Assembly: GCA_038230275.1 (NCBI GenBank)
Contig: JBBRNO010000028.1
Coordinates: forward strand, 1-55,812
DNA from: JANXXV01 sp038230275
GTDB taxonomy: Bacteria > Acidobacteriota > Terriglobia > Bryobacterales > Bryobacteraceae
Length of the DNA: 55,812 nucleotides
Reading direction: 5' to 3'
Shown: piece by piece, positions 26,088 to 35,503 of the stretch
How positions within the stretch are numbered: the stretch's first letter is position 1
Layout of the letters: the number at the start of each line of letters is the position of its first letter
Translations under genes and position numbers: made by a program
The notes under the pieces: model-generated
Told to the model about the DNA's origin: nothing
The model's database searches: none
Seen by the model: the letters and a program-made list of their open reading frames with translations, nothing else

Positions 26088-28598
26088 ATGCTGCGCAGAG
26101 CTCTCGGCTCGCTTTTACTGGTTGCGGGGTACCTGCAGGGTGCCGCCATCCCAACACCGGCGCAGTATTTAGGCTTCACGCCGGGCGATGACTTCAAGCT
26201 CGCCGACTACGCGGAAATCTCAGGATATTACCGGAAACTCGCTACGTTGAGCGATAAGATCAGCCTGGTCGATATCGGGAAAACTTCGGAAGGCAAGCCC
26301 ATGTTCATGGCCGTGATTTCCTCGCCGGAAAACCTGAAACGCCTGGAACAGTTCCGCCAACTCAATCGCGGATTAGCGCTCGGTTTAGCCACCGCGGCGG
26401 AAGCCGAGCGCCTCGCCAACCAGGGCAAAGTCTTCGTCTGGATCGATTCCGGTCTCCACGCCAGTGAAGTCGCACCAGCGCAACACGCACCGGAGTTGGC
26501 ATATAGAATGCTCACCGGGCAGTCCCCCGAACTCGTCCGCATCCGCCAGAATGTCATCCTGCTGCAAATTCCGGTCATCAATCCAGACGGCCTGGATCAT
26601 ATCGTCCATTGGTATCGCCAGAATCTCGGCACCGCGAATGAGCTTGCGCCGCTGCCGTGGCTCTACCAGAAGTACGCCGGTCATGACAACAACCGCGACT
26701 GGTACATGATGAATCTGCAAGAAACGCGCAACATCAGCAAATTGCTGTTCAGTGAGTGGTTTCCGCAGATCGTCTACAACCAGCATCAGGCCCCGGCGTT
26801 TCCAGCGCGCATCTTCGTGCCTCCCTACGCTGAGCCGCTCAACCCTAACATCCCGGCGCCCGTCATGGAGGGCATCAACTTGATTGGCGCCGCCATGAAA
26901 GAGCGGTTCGCGCGCGAAAATAAACCAGGCATTCTTTCTTACTTTGGATATGACGCTTGGTGGAACGGCGGTTTGCGGTCGGTGCCCGCTTTCCACAATA
27001 TGCACGGCATCCTTACGGAGACGGCCCTCTATTCCTACGCCACCCCGAAAGACTACCAGCTCACCGAATTGCCAGAGCGGTTTCCCAACGGCATGCCCGC
27101 AAAGGAACCGTCGGTGTTCTACCAACGTCCCTGGATGGGCGGCAAGTGGGGCGTCCGCGACGCGATTGAATACATGCTCACGGCCGACATGGCGATATTG
27201 GATCTGGCCTCCACCAGATCTTACAGTTTTCTGCACAAAGCTTGGGAACTGGCCGTCTCAAACATTGAGGCCGGCCACTCCGGTAAACCATTCGCGTACG
27301 TACTCGATAGGAATCAGCCGGATAAATCGAGCGCCCTTGAGATGCTTCGCCGGTTTCGCATGGGCGGCATTCAGGTGCAACGCGCTCTCTCCGCGTTCAG
27401 CGCAAGCGGGAAGCAGTACCCGCCGGGCACCTACATCCTTCCCGCCGGTCAACCGTTTCGCGGCTACCTGATGGACTTGCTCGAACCGCAGAAATACCCT
27501 GAATTGCGCACTGGCATCAGTGGCCCTACCAAGCAGCCGTATGATGTTGCCGGCTGGACACTGAACCTGCAGATGGGCGTAACGGTAGATCGTGCCGACA
27601 GCCCGTTTCAAGTGAACGTGGAGAATGTGGAGCAGATCGAATCGCAAGATCTTTCCATGGATCATCGCGATAATTCGTCCTTCCTCGCCACCGCCGATCT
27701 CTTATCGCGCAACGTGAAAGTGCGTTGGACTGGCGACGGAACCATTCTCACCGCAGCCTCCGCCGCCTTTGGCCAGGCGGCATGGGAACTGCGAACGCCT
27801 CGCGTAGCGCTCTACGAATCCTGGACCGCCAACATCGATGCGGGCTGGACGCAATGGGTGCTGGATACATACAGGGTTCCGCATACCTTGATCCACAACG
27901 GCGATTTTCAGAAAGGTGCGCTGCGCTCGCGTTTCGACACCATCATCCTTTCTTCGGAATCAACCAACTCCATCCTGCACGGCATGCGCGATGGAGAGCG
28001 AAACCCTGGCATCGCTGGACGATCTGAAGAAATGGCGCTTCAGCGGCCCGAGTATACGGGCGGCATCGGTGTTTCTGGACTGGCGCAGCTTGAGAATTTC
28101 GTTCGAGAGGGAGGAAACTTGATTGCCTTTGACGCTGCCGCCGATTTGCCGGTGCAGTTGTTCCCTCTGCCGTTGCGCAGCTTGATTTCCAGCTCAACCA
28201 CTCCGCGGGAAGACCGCGCATCCACTGCCTACTATAGTCCCGGCTCCATTCTGCGCATCGCGGTGGATAGTTCCAATCCGCTGGCATTCGGAATGCCGCC
28301 GGAGGCATTCGCCTTCTCCAGCGGAGGACAAGCCTATGACATTACACTGCTGCCCGAATACAATCACGGCGAACGCGAAATCCGCTCAGTAGCAAAGTAC
28401 GCGTCCAAGGACTTGCTTGCCAGCGGTTGGATTTCCGGAGAGAAAGCAGTGCTCGGCAAGGACATCCTGGTGGATGCACGGTATGGAAAGGGCCACGTAA
28501 TTCTATTTGGATTCCGGCCGCAGTTCCGCGGTCAATCGTTTGGTACCTTCAAGTTCCTGCTGAATGCGATCTATCTCGGGTCGGCCCGTCCGCTATGA
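26088..28598 (+). CDS. secreted M14-family zinc carboxypeptidase with C-terminal amidotransferase-like domain
   Basis: 836 residues from the ATG at 26088, which opens a signal peptide ('MLRRALGSLLLVAGYLQGAA'); the longer frame upstream overlaps the divergent DUF2127 gene. The peptidase domain (about 35-380) has the first zinc pair in 'DSGLHASEVAP' (H124, E127), the third ligand probably in 'YNQHQAPAFPARIF', and a candidate catalytic Glu in 'ILTETALYSYATP'. The C-terminal third ('FDTIILSSES', 'LAQLENFVREGGNLIAFD') looks like a class I glutamine-amidotransferase fold without an obvious catalytic Cys. This domain pair is common in acidobacterial and Bacteroidetes M14 proteins. Its stop overlaps the next start (ATGA). 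Confidence 0.88.
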   Translation: MLRRALGSLLLVAGYLQGAAIPTPAQYLGFTPGDDFKLADYAEISGYYRKLATLSDKISLVDIGKTSEGKPMFMAVISSPENLKRLEQFRQLNRGLALGLATAAEAERLANQGKVFVWIDSGLHASEVAPAQHAPELAYRMLTGQSPELVRIRQNVILLQIPVINPDGLDHIVHWYRQNLGTANELAPLPWLYQKYAGHDNNRDWYMMNLQETRNISKLLFSEWFPQIVYNQHQAPAFPARIFVPPYAEPLNPNIPAPVMEGINLIGAAMKERFARENKPGILSYFGYDAWWNGGLRSVPAFHNMHGILTETALYSYATPKDYQLTELPERFPNGMPAKEPSVFYQRPWMGGKWGVRDAIEYMLTADMAILDLASTRSYSFLHKAWELAVSNIEAGHSGKPFAYVLDRNQPDKSSALEMLRRFRMGGIQVQRALSAFSASGKQYPPGTYILPAGQPFRGYLMDLLEPQKYPELRTGISGPTKQPYDVAGWTLNLQMGVTVDRADSPFQVNVENVEQIESQDLSMDHRDNSSFLATADLLSRNVKVRWTGDGTILTAASAAFGQAAWELRTPRVALYESWTANIDAGWTQWVLDTYRVPHTLIHNGDFQKGALRSRFDTIILSSESTNSILHGMRDGERNPGIAGRSEEMALQRPEYTGGIGVSGLAQLENFVREGGNLIAFDAAADLPVQLFPLPLRSLISSSTTPREDRASTAYYSPGSILRIAVDSSNPLAFGMPPEAFAFSSGGQAYDITLLPEYNHGEREIRSVAKYASKDLLASGWISGEKAVLGKDILVDARYGKGHVILFGFRPQFRGQSFGTFKFLLNAIYLGSARPL

Positions 28599-29644
28599 AT
28601 CGGCCCTTCCTGGTAGGGATCACGCCTGACTTTTACGCCGATGGAGACAGAACGATCGATGCGTTACTGGCTGAGGAACTTGGCCTGGTTGCCGGACTGG
28701 ATTACCGGCCGATGTCCATCGCTACCGCCAACACGGCCACACCGGAGGAGCTTCAACCCTTTGACGCCATCCTCTGCCTCAATACCCGAATCACGGCGGA
28801 GAGCTTAATCGGTGTCGAACGATTAGCGATCGTAGCCCGGTGGGGCATCGGTTGCGACAACCTGGATGTCGAGGCGCTTACAGGCGCCGGCGTCGCGGTC
28901 GCCACAACTCCAGAGGCTGTAAGGCGTCCCACCGCCGAGTCCATCTTTACCCTCATCCTGGCACTCGCGAAAAACCTCGTCCAACAGGACCGTCTGGTTC
29001 GCGCGGGCGGCTGGCGCAACGAACTGCCGCGCCCTGGAATCGACCTGCGCGGTCGGGTGCTCGGTTCCATTGGCTGTGGAAACGTGGGCCGCGAGATGTT
29101 TCACATGGCCCACGGATTCGGCTTCCGTTGCCTGCTGGCATATGACCCATACCGCAGCCAGTCTGAAGTGGTAGACCTGGGCGTGGAACTGGTGGATCTC
29201 GATACACTCTGCCGCGAGAGCGATTTTCTAACCATCAACGCGCCGCTCAACGCCGAGACAAACGCACTGCTGGGAACTCGCCAATTTCGATTGATGAAAC
29301 AGGCGTCCTACCTGATCAATACTTCGCGTGCCCAAATCGTTTCCCATCCCGCGTTGGTGACGGCGCTGAAGGAAGGCCGAATCGCCGGGGCAGCCTTGGA
29401 TGTATTTCCGGGCGAACCGCCTACTCTCGATGACCCCCTAATGAAGTGCGAAAACCTCATCCTGATTCCTCAGTCGCTCGCCTGGACCACGGACATGCTG
29501 GAAGGGGCAGGGAAGGAGGCCTGCCATCACATTCTCAGCGTGGGCCGGGGTGAAATTCCAGACATCCTGATCAACCGCGGCATCATGGAAAATGAGACGT
29601 TCCGGGCGAAGCTGGATTTCTACCGCCGCCATTTGCGGCTCTAA
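28595..29644 (+). CDS. D-2-hydroxyacid dehydrogenase family protein, catalytic His replaced by Gln
   Basis: 349 residues from the ATG at 28595, overlapping the peptidase stop by 4 bp. The Rossmann motif 'GSIGCGNVG' (157-165) binds NAD(H), and the catalytic Arg ('NTSRAQIV', R245) and Glu ('FPGEPP', E274) are present. At the acid/base position the family has a PH pair, but here the sequence is 'LILIPQSLAWT', giving Q293. This should lower or change activity, although the rest is intact, so a changed reaction or a binding role is possible. Nearest kin are phosphoglycerate dehydrogenase-like proteins. Coupling to a peptidase is unexplained. Confidence 0.85.
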   Translation: MNRPFLVGITPDFYADGDRTIDALLAEELGLVAGLDYRPMSIATANTATPEELQPFDAILCLNTRITAESLIGVERLAIVARWGIGCDNLDVEALTGAGVAVATTPEAVRRPTAESIFTLILALAKNLVQQDRLVRAGGWRNELPRPGIDLRGRVLGSIGCGNVGREMFHMAHGFGFRCLLAYDPYRSQSEVVDLGVELVDLDTLCRESDFLTINAPLNAETNALLGTRQFRLMKQASYLINTSRAQIVSHPALVTALKEGRIAGAALDVFPGEPPTLDDPLMKCENLILIPQSLAWTTDMLEGAGKEACHHILSVGRGEIPDILINRGIMENETFRAKLDFYRRHLRL

Positions 29645-29646
29645 AA

Positions 29647-30381
29647 TTACATGTACATGCCACCGTTCACGTCCAACACGTGCCCGGTGATGTATCCCGC
29701 GGCATCGCTGGCCAGAAACACAACGGCCGCCGCAATGTCCTCCGGCGTGCCCATGCGCTTCAGCGGAATGCCGGCCAGTACTTTCTCCTTCACCTCAGCC
29801 GAAAGTACATCCGTCATGTCGGTTTCAATGAAACCCGGCGCCACGGCGTTTACGGTTATGCCGCGGCTTGCCATTTCGTGCGCCAGTGATTTGGTGACAC
29901 CAATCAGCCCCGCCTTCGACGCCGAATAATTCGACTGTCCCGCATTTCCCGCCTCGCCAACCACCGAGGTGATATTAACGATCCGGCCCCAGCGTTCGCG
30001 CATCATACCTTGCAGCACTTGTTGAATGGCGAAAAACGATCCACTCAGGTTGGTATTGATCACCACGTCCCAATCTTCTTTCTTCATTCGCATGGCCAGT
30101 CCGTCTTTGGTGATGCCGGCGTTGTTAACCAGAATGTCGACCTTGCCGAACTCCTTAGCCGCCTTCGCGAACGCTTCCTTGATGGAATCGATGGATTCCA
30201 GGTCCAGCTGCACGACGCACGCCTCAGCTCCCTTCGACCGGATCTCAGCGGCCACCTCATCCAATTTATTTGTATTCCGCGCCGCCAAAACAACGCGGTT
30301 CCCGGCGGCGGACAGCGCCAGGGCACAGGCCTTTCCGATGCCACGGCTTGCGCCGGTGACGAATGCAACTCGAGTGTTCAT
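29647..30381 (-). CDS. fabG: 3-oxoacyl-[acyl-carrier-protein] reductase
   Basis: 244 residues. The N-terminal 'TGASRGIGKACALAL' is the NADPH-binding glycine motif. 'NNAGITKDGLAMRMK', Ser in 'NITSVVG', and 'YSASKAG' (Tyr-x-x-x-Lys) complete the short-chain dehydrogenase active site. The C terminus 'YITGHVLDVNGGMYM' is typical FabG. It reduces 3-oxoacyl-ACP in fatty acid elongation. It is not within a fab cluster, so a housekeeping second copy or a specialised SDR is possible. It ends 3 bp from the convergent dehydrogenase gene and diverges from the UbiD gene. Confidence 0.9.
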   Translation of the reverse strand: MNTRVAFVTGASRGIGKACALALSAAGNRVVLAARNTNKLDEVAAEIRSKGAEACVVQLDLESIDSIKEAFAKAAKEFGKVDILVNNAGITKDGLAMRMKKEDWDVVINTNLSGSFFAIQQVLQGMMRERWGRIVNITSVVGEAGNAGQSNYSASKAGLIGVTKSLAHEMASRGITVNAVAPGFIETDMTDVLSAEVKEKVLAGIPLKRMGTPEDIAAAVVFLASDAAGYITGHVLDVNGGMYM

Positions 30382-30433
30382 GTGTTTTTTGAAAAAGCTG
30401 TCTGAAGATCAATCATAATAAAACTTCACACCT

Positions 30434-31882
30434 ATGGCATACAACGATCTGCGCGAATTCGTAGCCGCGCTGGAAAAAGCTGGCGAACTCAAGCGGGTCT
30501 CGCTCGAAGTGGACCCCTATTTGGAGATCACCGAATTCGCCGACCGGTCCGTCAAGAACGGCGGCCCGGCGTTCCTCTTTGAGAACCCCAAAGGCAGCAA
30601 AGTGCCGGTGTTGGTCAATGCATTCGCCAGCATGAAACGCATGGAAATCGCGCTGGGCGTGGGCAACGTGGACGAGATTGCCAACCGCATCACGGAATAC
30701 CTGGAACTGCGCATGCCCCAGGGCCTGATCAATAAGTTGAAGATGCTGCCGAAGCTCGCCGAGGTCGGAGCATTTTTCCCAAAGATTGTTTCCAGTGGCG
30801 CCTGCAAGGAAGTGATTAAACGCGACGGCTTCTCACTCAAGGATTACCCCGTGCTGCACTGTTGGCCGCAGGACGGCGGACCCTTCATCACGCTCCCCTT
30901 GGTCTTCTCCAAGAACCCGGCCACCGGCAAGCGCAATTGCGGCATGTACCGCATGCAGGTATACGATGAGCGCACCACCGGCATGCACTGGCAGACCCAC
31001 AAACAGGGCGCCGAACACCATCGCCGCTTGATTGCGGAAGGCAAGAAGCGGATGGACGTAGCGGTAGCCATCGGCTCCGATCCGGCAACCATGTACTCCG
31101 CCATTCTTCCGCTGCCCCCGGATCTGGACGAGATGATGATCGCCGGTTTCCTGCGCGGGAAGCCAGTCGAAATGGTGAAATGCGAGACTTCGGATATCGA
31201 AGTGCCGGCCAACGCCGAGATCGTTCTGGAAGGCTACCTGGAACTAGGCGAGTCCCGAAGCGAAGGGCCGTTCGGCGACCACACCGGCTTCTATTCGCTG
31301 GAAGAAGACTACCCGGTCTTCCACCTAACCTGCATCACGCAGCGCAAGAACCCCATCTACGCGACGACCATAGTTGGACCGCCCCCGATGGAAGATTTCT
31401 ACATGGGCAAGGCGATCGAGCGAATATTCCTGCCGCTGATGCGCCTGCAGCTTCCCGAAGTGCGCGACATCTGCATGCCCGCCGAGGGCATTTTTCACAA
31501 CCTGATTCTGATCTCAATCCGCAAATCCTATCCCGGCCACGCCCGCAAAGTGATGCACGCCATCTGGGGCCTCGGCCAGGCGATGTTCAGCAAGTGCATC
31601 GTGGTGGTGGATGAAGATGTGGATGTGCAGAACGTCAGCGAAGTGGCCTGGAAAGCCCTCAACAACATCGACCCCGAGCGCGACATTCAGTTTGTACTGG
31701 GACCGGTGGATTCGCTGGACCACGCCAGCAGGCTGCTCAACTACGGTTCAAAGATGGGTGTGGACGCGACGAAGAAATGGCCGCAGGAAGGCTTCACCCG
31801 CCGCTGGCCGGACGTGATCAAGATGACCCCGGAAGTGCAGAAACGAGTGGACGAGCTTTGGAAGAAAGCGGGCATTAAGTAA
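30434..31882 (+). CDS. UbiD-family decarboxylase (prenylated-FMN type)
   Basis: 482 residues, normal UbiD length. 'MAYNDLREFVAALEKAGELKRV' is the standard opening. The prFMN-binding and catalytic blocks include 'NCGMYRMQVYDERTTGMHWQ', 'GYLELGESRSEGPFGDHTGFYS' (in parts) and 'KSYPGHARKVMHAIWG'. Members decarboxylate 4-hydroxy-3-polyprenylbenzoate or, in menaquinone makers, an aromatic intermediate of the futalosine pathway. Acidobacteria use menaquinone, so the latter is plausible. The cofactor maker UbiX is not in this window. Confidence 0.93.
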   Translation: MAYNDLREFVAALEKAGELKRVSLEVDPYLEITEFADRSVKNGGPAFLFENPKGSKVPVLVNAFASMKRMEIALGVGNVDEIANRITEYLELRMPQGLINKLKMLPKLAEVGAFFPKIVSSGACKEVIKRDGFSLKDYPVLHCWPQDGGPFITLPLVFSKNPATGKRNCGMYRMQVYDERTTGMHWQTHKQGAEHHRRLIAEGKKRMDVAVAIGSDPATMYSAILPLPPDLDEMMIAGFLRGKPVEMVKCETSDIEVPANAEIVLEGYLELGESRSEGPFGDHTGFYSLEEDYPVFHLTCITQRKNPIYATTIVGPPPMEDFYMGKAIERIFLPLMRLQLPEVRDICMPAEGIFHNLILISIRKSYPGHARKVMHAIWGLGQAMFSKCIVVVDEDVDVQNVSEVAWKALNNIDPERDIQFVLGPVDSLDHASRLLNYGSKMGVDATKKWPQEGFTRRWPDVIKMTPEVQKRVDELWKKAGIK

Positions 31883-31915
31883 TCTGGCGCGAGTCATGTT
31901 AGACTAAAAGCGCAC

Positions 31916-31992
31916 GGTGGCTTTAGCTCAGTCGGCAGAGCATCGGGTTGTGGTCCCGAGGGTCGTGGGTTCGAGCCCCACAAGCCACCCCA
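31916..31992 (+). tRNA. tRNA-His (GTG)
   Basis: The cloverleaf is easily drawn: acceptor GTGGCTT with AAGCCAC, D arm GCTCAGTCGGCAGAGC, anticodon stem CGGGT-TGTGGTC-CCG with anticodon GTG, and T arm GTGGGTTCGAGCCCCAC. G at 31916 is the extra -1 guanosine that marks tRNA-His and pairs with C73 (31989). CCA is encoded (31990-31992). A TAGACT box about 20 bp upstream may be its -10. Confidence 0.97.
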
Positions 31993-32019
31993 TCCCCCAA
32001 AAATAAAACTAGTTTCCCC

Positions 32020-32451
32020 ATGGCCTATGTTCCGGATGCCGATCTCTCAAGGAGTGTTCCCGGATTTGCGGAACTGGTGGCGTACTGCAACGGCGGTTGG
32101 CCATGCTTCCACGATTCGGAGATTCTGAGTTTACACTTGAATCGTACCGGAATTTCTAAACTGGCTATCGACCTCCTGCATTCCGGCGTCTTTCCGCCCG
32201 AGTATAAACAGAACGCGATTGCCGCAAATCATCATTTATGTTTCACACCACGAGAGCCAATTGTGATCACGTTCGAGCTGGAAGAGATTGACGAGCTTGA
32301 GTTGAACGGCTTTAGCCATCAAAATGTGATTGGCGATCTCTCCTTGGAACCGGCGAAACTCGGATTTCTGCTGAAGCTTTGGCCTTGCTGCGGCCTTTCC
32401 GGCTGGCTACATGCTGGAAAGGTGCGGGTCAAGTACGAGCCGGCCCGATAA
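32020..32451 (+). CDS. small Imm50-like protein
   Basis: 143 residues from the ATG at 32020, just behind tRNA-His; the longer frame would read through the tRNA. Motifs 'WPCFHDSEILSLHLNR', 'ITFELEEIDELELNGFSHQNVI' (in parts) and 'PCCGLSGWLHAGKVRVKYEP' agree with my memory of the Imm50 family, small immunity-like beta proteins often found without a toxin. No polymorphic toxin gene is adjacent. It may be a domesticated orphan. The identification rests on pattern only. Confidence 0.5.
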   Translation: MAYVPDADLSRSVPGFAELVAYCNGGWPCFHDSEILSLHLNRTGISKLAIDLLHSGVFPPEYKQNAIAANHHLCFTPREPIVITFELEEIDELELNGFSHQNVIGDLSLEPAKLGFLLKLWPCCGLSGWLHAGKVRVKYEPAR

Positions 32452-32641
32452 CTCCACCCTCGCATTTCTAAACATAGGCCCAATGGCGGTGAACTTTTCC
32501 CGTTCCCAAAATTCGACAACCTAAATCTAGCCCCTAATCAACAACTTACCAAAAATAATCCAACACCCCGCCCACCCCTCACCTCAAAATCAAGCCAAAG
32601 TAATCCAAAATTCTCATCAACGAAAAGGCCAGGCAAACACA

Positions 32642-33298
32642 ATGAGCACAACGAAACAAATAGCGGCGAATCAATCCAACGCCCAGCACTCCACGGGCCC
32701 CCAATCCCAGCAAGCCAAAGCATCTATCCGCAACAACGCAACCAAACACGGCCTGACCGCAAAACAACTGATCATCCCAGGCGAAGACCCCGAAGCCTTC
32801 GAATCCCTGGCAGCCGACCTAACCGAAAGCTACCACCCAGCCAACGCCCACGAACAAATCCTGGTAACCCAAATAGCCGAACATCTCTGGCGTCTCCTCC
32901 GCGCCCGAGGCATCGAAACCGCCACCTTCCAGCTCCACATGCTCTCCACCACGCCACCGCCCGGCAATCCTACTGGAATGCGCCTCCGCACGCCGGCCAG
33001 CGAACCCGAAGCCGCCGCCCGGGCATTCGACGAACAAGGCGGCACTTTCGACAAACTCCGCCGCTACGAAGCTGCCATCGAACGCGCCTACTACCGCGCC
33101 ATGGATCACCTTGCCAAGCTCCAAAAGGAACGCCGCGCAACCGAACAGAAACAATCACCCAACCCCAAAATTGGCATTGTTTCGCAGCCGCCCGCGGATG
33201 CCAAATCCTTCACCGCCGAAGCAGCACCCGCGCCCCCTTCCCGGCGGCCAGAGCCCCAACCACAGCCCGCCCCGCAACATTTAGTACCATCACATTGA
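32642..33298 (+). CDS. 'NATKHGL' family protein of unknown function
   Basis: 218 residues from the ATG at 32642. The N terminus 'ANQSNAQHSTGPQSQQAKASIRNNATKHGLTAK' (residues about 9-41, quoted in part for recognition) is a signature of a widespread paralogous family in acidobacteria and planctomycetes. A helical middle ('EQILVTQIAEHLWRLLRARGIE', 'RRYEAAIERAYYRAMDHLAKLQ') and a disordered Pro/Gln-rich C terminus follow. No enzymatic motif is seen; the basic helical head suggests nucleic-acid binding or a mobile-element remnant. Its TGA overlaps the ATG of the next gene by one base. Confidence 0.7.
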   Translation: MSTTKQIAANQSNAQHSTGPQSQQAKASIRNNATKHGLTAKQLIIPGEDPEAFESLAADLTESYHPANAHEQILVTQIAEHLWRLLRARGIETATFQLHMLSTTPPPGNPTGMRLRTPASEPEAAARAFDEQGGTFDKLRRYEAAIERAYYRAMDHLAKLQKERRATEQKQSPNPKIGIVSQPPADAKSFTAEAAPAPPSRRPEPQPQPAPQHLVPSH

Positions 33299-35493
33299 TG
33301 AAATACCTCAAAGATCTATGGGATGACCAAGTAGCTCAGTCTCTAGCCGGCGATACGCTGGAGCTTCTCCGCTACAGGTCCAATTTATTAGGCGCCGATC
33401 TGCGCATCACCAATTTCGGCGGCGGTAACACCAGCTCGAAACTGGACCTGACCGACCCCTTCACCGGCAACACCGTCAAAGTCCTGGCCGTAAAAGGCAG
33501 TGGCGGCGACCTCGGCAGCATCAGGAAGTCCGGCTTCGCGCTGCTCTACCTCGACCGTCTTAACCAGCTCCAATCGGTCTACCGCGGCGAACAATTTGAA
33601 GATGAAATGGTAGCCTTCTACCCAATCTGCGCGTTCGGCGACAGCAAAGCCCCAGCGTCCATCGATACGCCGCTCCACGCCTTCCTGCCGTTCGCTCACG
33701 TAGACCATTTGCACCCGGATTGGGCCATAGCCCTGGCCGCCAGCGCCAATGGCAAGGCAAAACTTGCCGAATTCAATAAGCGATACAACCACAACATAGT
33801 CTGGCTCCCCTGGCAGCGCCCCGGCTTCGAATTGGGAATGATGTTGAACCAGGCCGTCAAGGACAACCCGAAGACCGACGGCATCATCCTCGGCAGTCAC
33901 GGCCTCTTCACCTGGGGCGATACGCAGCGCGAGTCTTACGTCAACAGCCTTACCATCATCGATGAGCTAGGCGAATTCGTAACCGGTCATCACGAGGGCA
34001 AGAAGCTATTCGGCGGCACGCAACTCCCAACTCACAGCGACCCAACGGAAGTGGCAGCCACAATCCTGCCGTATCTCCGCGGCCAGTTAGCCACCAAGCG
34101 CCGCACCATCGCCCACTACGATGGCTCGCAGGAAATGATCGACTTCGTCAATTCACTGGACGCCAAAGCCCTGGCGCATCTAGGCACCAGTTGCCCCGAT
34201 CACTTCATCCGCACCCGCATCCGCCCCATGTTCGTCGATTGGCACGCGGAAGACGAAACTGTGGCCGATCTCAAGGCCAAAATCGCAGGCACAGCCGAAC
34301 GCTACCGCGCCGAATACGCCGATTACTACAACGCCTGTGCCGAACCAGGCTCGCCCGCACTCCGCGATCCCAATCCATCGGTGGTGCTAATCGCCGGCGT
34401 AGGCATGTTCACGTTCGGCAAGAACAAAACCGAAGCCCGCATCACCGGCGAGTTTTACGTAAACGCCAAAAACGTAATGGCCGGTGCCACCGCCATGGCC
34501 GGCGCGGAGGAAGTCTCGGATCTCCCGCAATCGAAAACGCCCCAGGAATCGCACCGCTTCATCAGCCACAAGAACTACGTAGCGCTGCCGCCAAGTGAAG
34601 CCTTCCGCATTGAATACTGGGCACTGGAAGAAGCTAAACTGCAACGCATGCCGCCAGAGAAGGAATTAAGCCGCAAGATCTTTGTGGTCGTAGGCGGAGG
34701 CAGCGGCATCGGTCGCGCCACCGCGCTGAAGCTGGCGCAAGGCGGCGCGCACTTGATGATCGCAGACCGCAATCAAGCCTCGGCCAGGGAAACCGCGGAA
34801 CTGGTAGCGAAGCTTTCAGGTGCCGAAACCGTAGCTAGTTGCGCCATGGATCTACAGGACCGCGCCAGCATCGCGGCAGCTTTCAAGATGACGGCTCTGC
34901 AGTTCGGAGGCGTAGACGGAGTAATCAACACAGCCGCGGTCTTCATTGCCCCGGACGCCGCCGGAGTCTTAGCGGACGACTTATGGAAGCTTACATTCGA
35001 TATCAACGTAACCGGGAATTATCTGGTAGCCGACGAAGCTAGCAAGCTCTTCAAAGAACAAAATCTCCCCGCCACCATCGTGTTGACCAGTTCAGCCAAC
35101 GCCGTGGTGCCCAAGCGCGGCAGTGAAGCCTATGATGTCAGCAAGGGCGCGGTCAATCATCTCATCCGCGAACTCGCGGTTGGCATGGCCCCGCTGGTTC
35201 GCGTCAACGGCATCTCGCCCGCAACAGTAGTGGAAGGCAGCACAATGTTCCCCCGGGAACGCCTCATCCCATCGCTGAACAAATACAAAATCGCATACGC
35301 GGAAAGCGAATCCACGGATGAGCTCCGCACCAAGCTGGCCAACTTCTACGCTAAACGGACGCTGACCGCCAAACCCATCACACCAGCCGACTGCGCCAAT
35401 GCCATATACTGGCTAGCCAGCGATCAAAGCGCCAAGACTTCGGGGCACGTAATCCCAGTTGACGGAGGGCTCCCGGAGGCATTCCTCCGCTAA
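33298..35493 (+). CDS. bifunctional rhamnulose-1-phosphate aldolase / short-chain dehydrogenase
   Basis: 731 residues from the ATG at 33298. The N-terminal half (about 1-400) is a class II aldolase/adducin domain ('NFGGGNTSSKL', zinc His pair in 'HVDHLHPDWA', 'GSHGLFTWG'). The C-terminal half (about 450-731) is an SDR ('VVGGGSGIGRATALKLA', 'YDVSKGAVNHLI', 'SGHVIPVDGG'). The fusion is known as RhaEW or RhaD-ADH: it cleaves rhamnulose-1-phosphate to dihydroxyacetone phosphate and lactaldehyde, and the second half oxidises the lactaldehyde. No rhamnose isomerase or kinase is in this window. The downstream genes look like general secreted catabolic functions. Confidence 0.92.
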   Translation: MKYLKDLWDDQVAQSLAGDTLELLRYRSNLLGADLRITNFGGGNTSSKLDLTDPFTGNTVKVLAVKGSGGDLGSIRKSGFALLYLDRLNQLQSVYRGEQFEDEMVAFYPICAFGDSKAPASIDTPLHAFLPFAHVDHLHPDWAIALAASANGKAKLAEFNKRYNHNIVWLPWQRPGFELGMMLNQAVKDNPKTDGIILGSHGLFTWGDTQRESYVNSLTIIDELGEFVTGHHEGKKLFGGTQLPTHSDPTEVAATILPYLRGQLATKRRTIAHYDGSQEMIDFVNSLDAKALAHLGTSCPDHFIRTRIRPMFVDWHAEDETVADLKAKIAGTAERYRAEYADYYNACAEPGSPALRDPNPSVVLIAGVGMFTFGKNKTEARITGEFYVNAKNVMAGATAMAGAEEVSDLPQSKTPQESHRFISHKNYVALPPSEAFRIEYWALEEAKLQRMPPEKELSRKIFVVVGGGSGIGRATALKLAQGGAHLMIADRNQASARETAELVAKLSGAETVASCAMDLQDRASIAAAFKMTALQFGGVDGVINTAAVFIAPDAAGVLADDLWKLTFDINVTGNYLVADEASKLFKEQNLPATIVLTSSANAVVPKRGSEAYDVSKGAVNHLIRELAVGMAPLVRVNGISPATVVEGSTMFPRERLIPSLNKYKIAYAESESTDELRTKLANFYAKRTLTAKPITPADCANAIYWLASDQSAKTSGHVIPVDGGLPEAFLR

Positions 35494-35503
35494 GGACAAA
35501 CAC

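Noticed and set aside
26385..27236. Minus-strand frame of 283 codons inside the M14 peptidase
   Set aside because: Shadow of a well-supported coding gene; no domain character.
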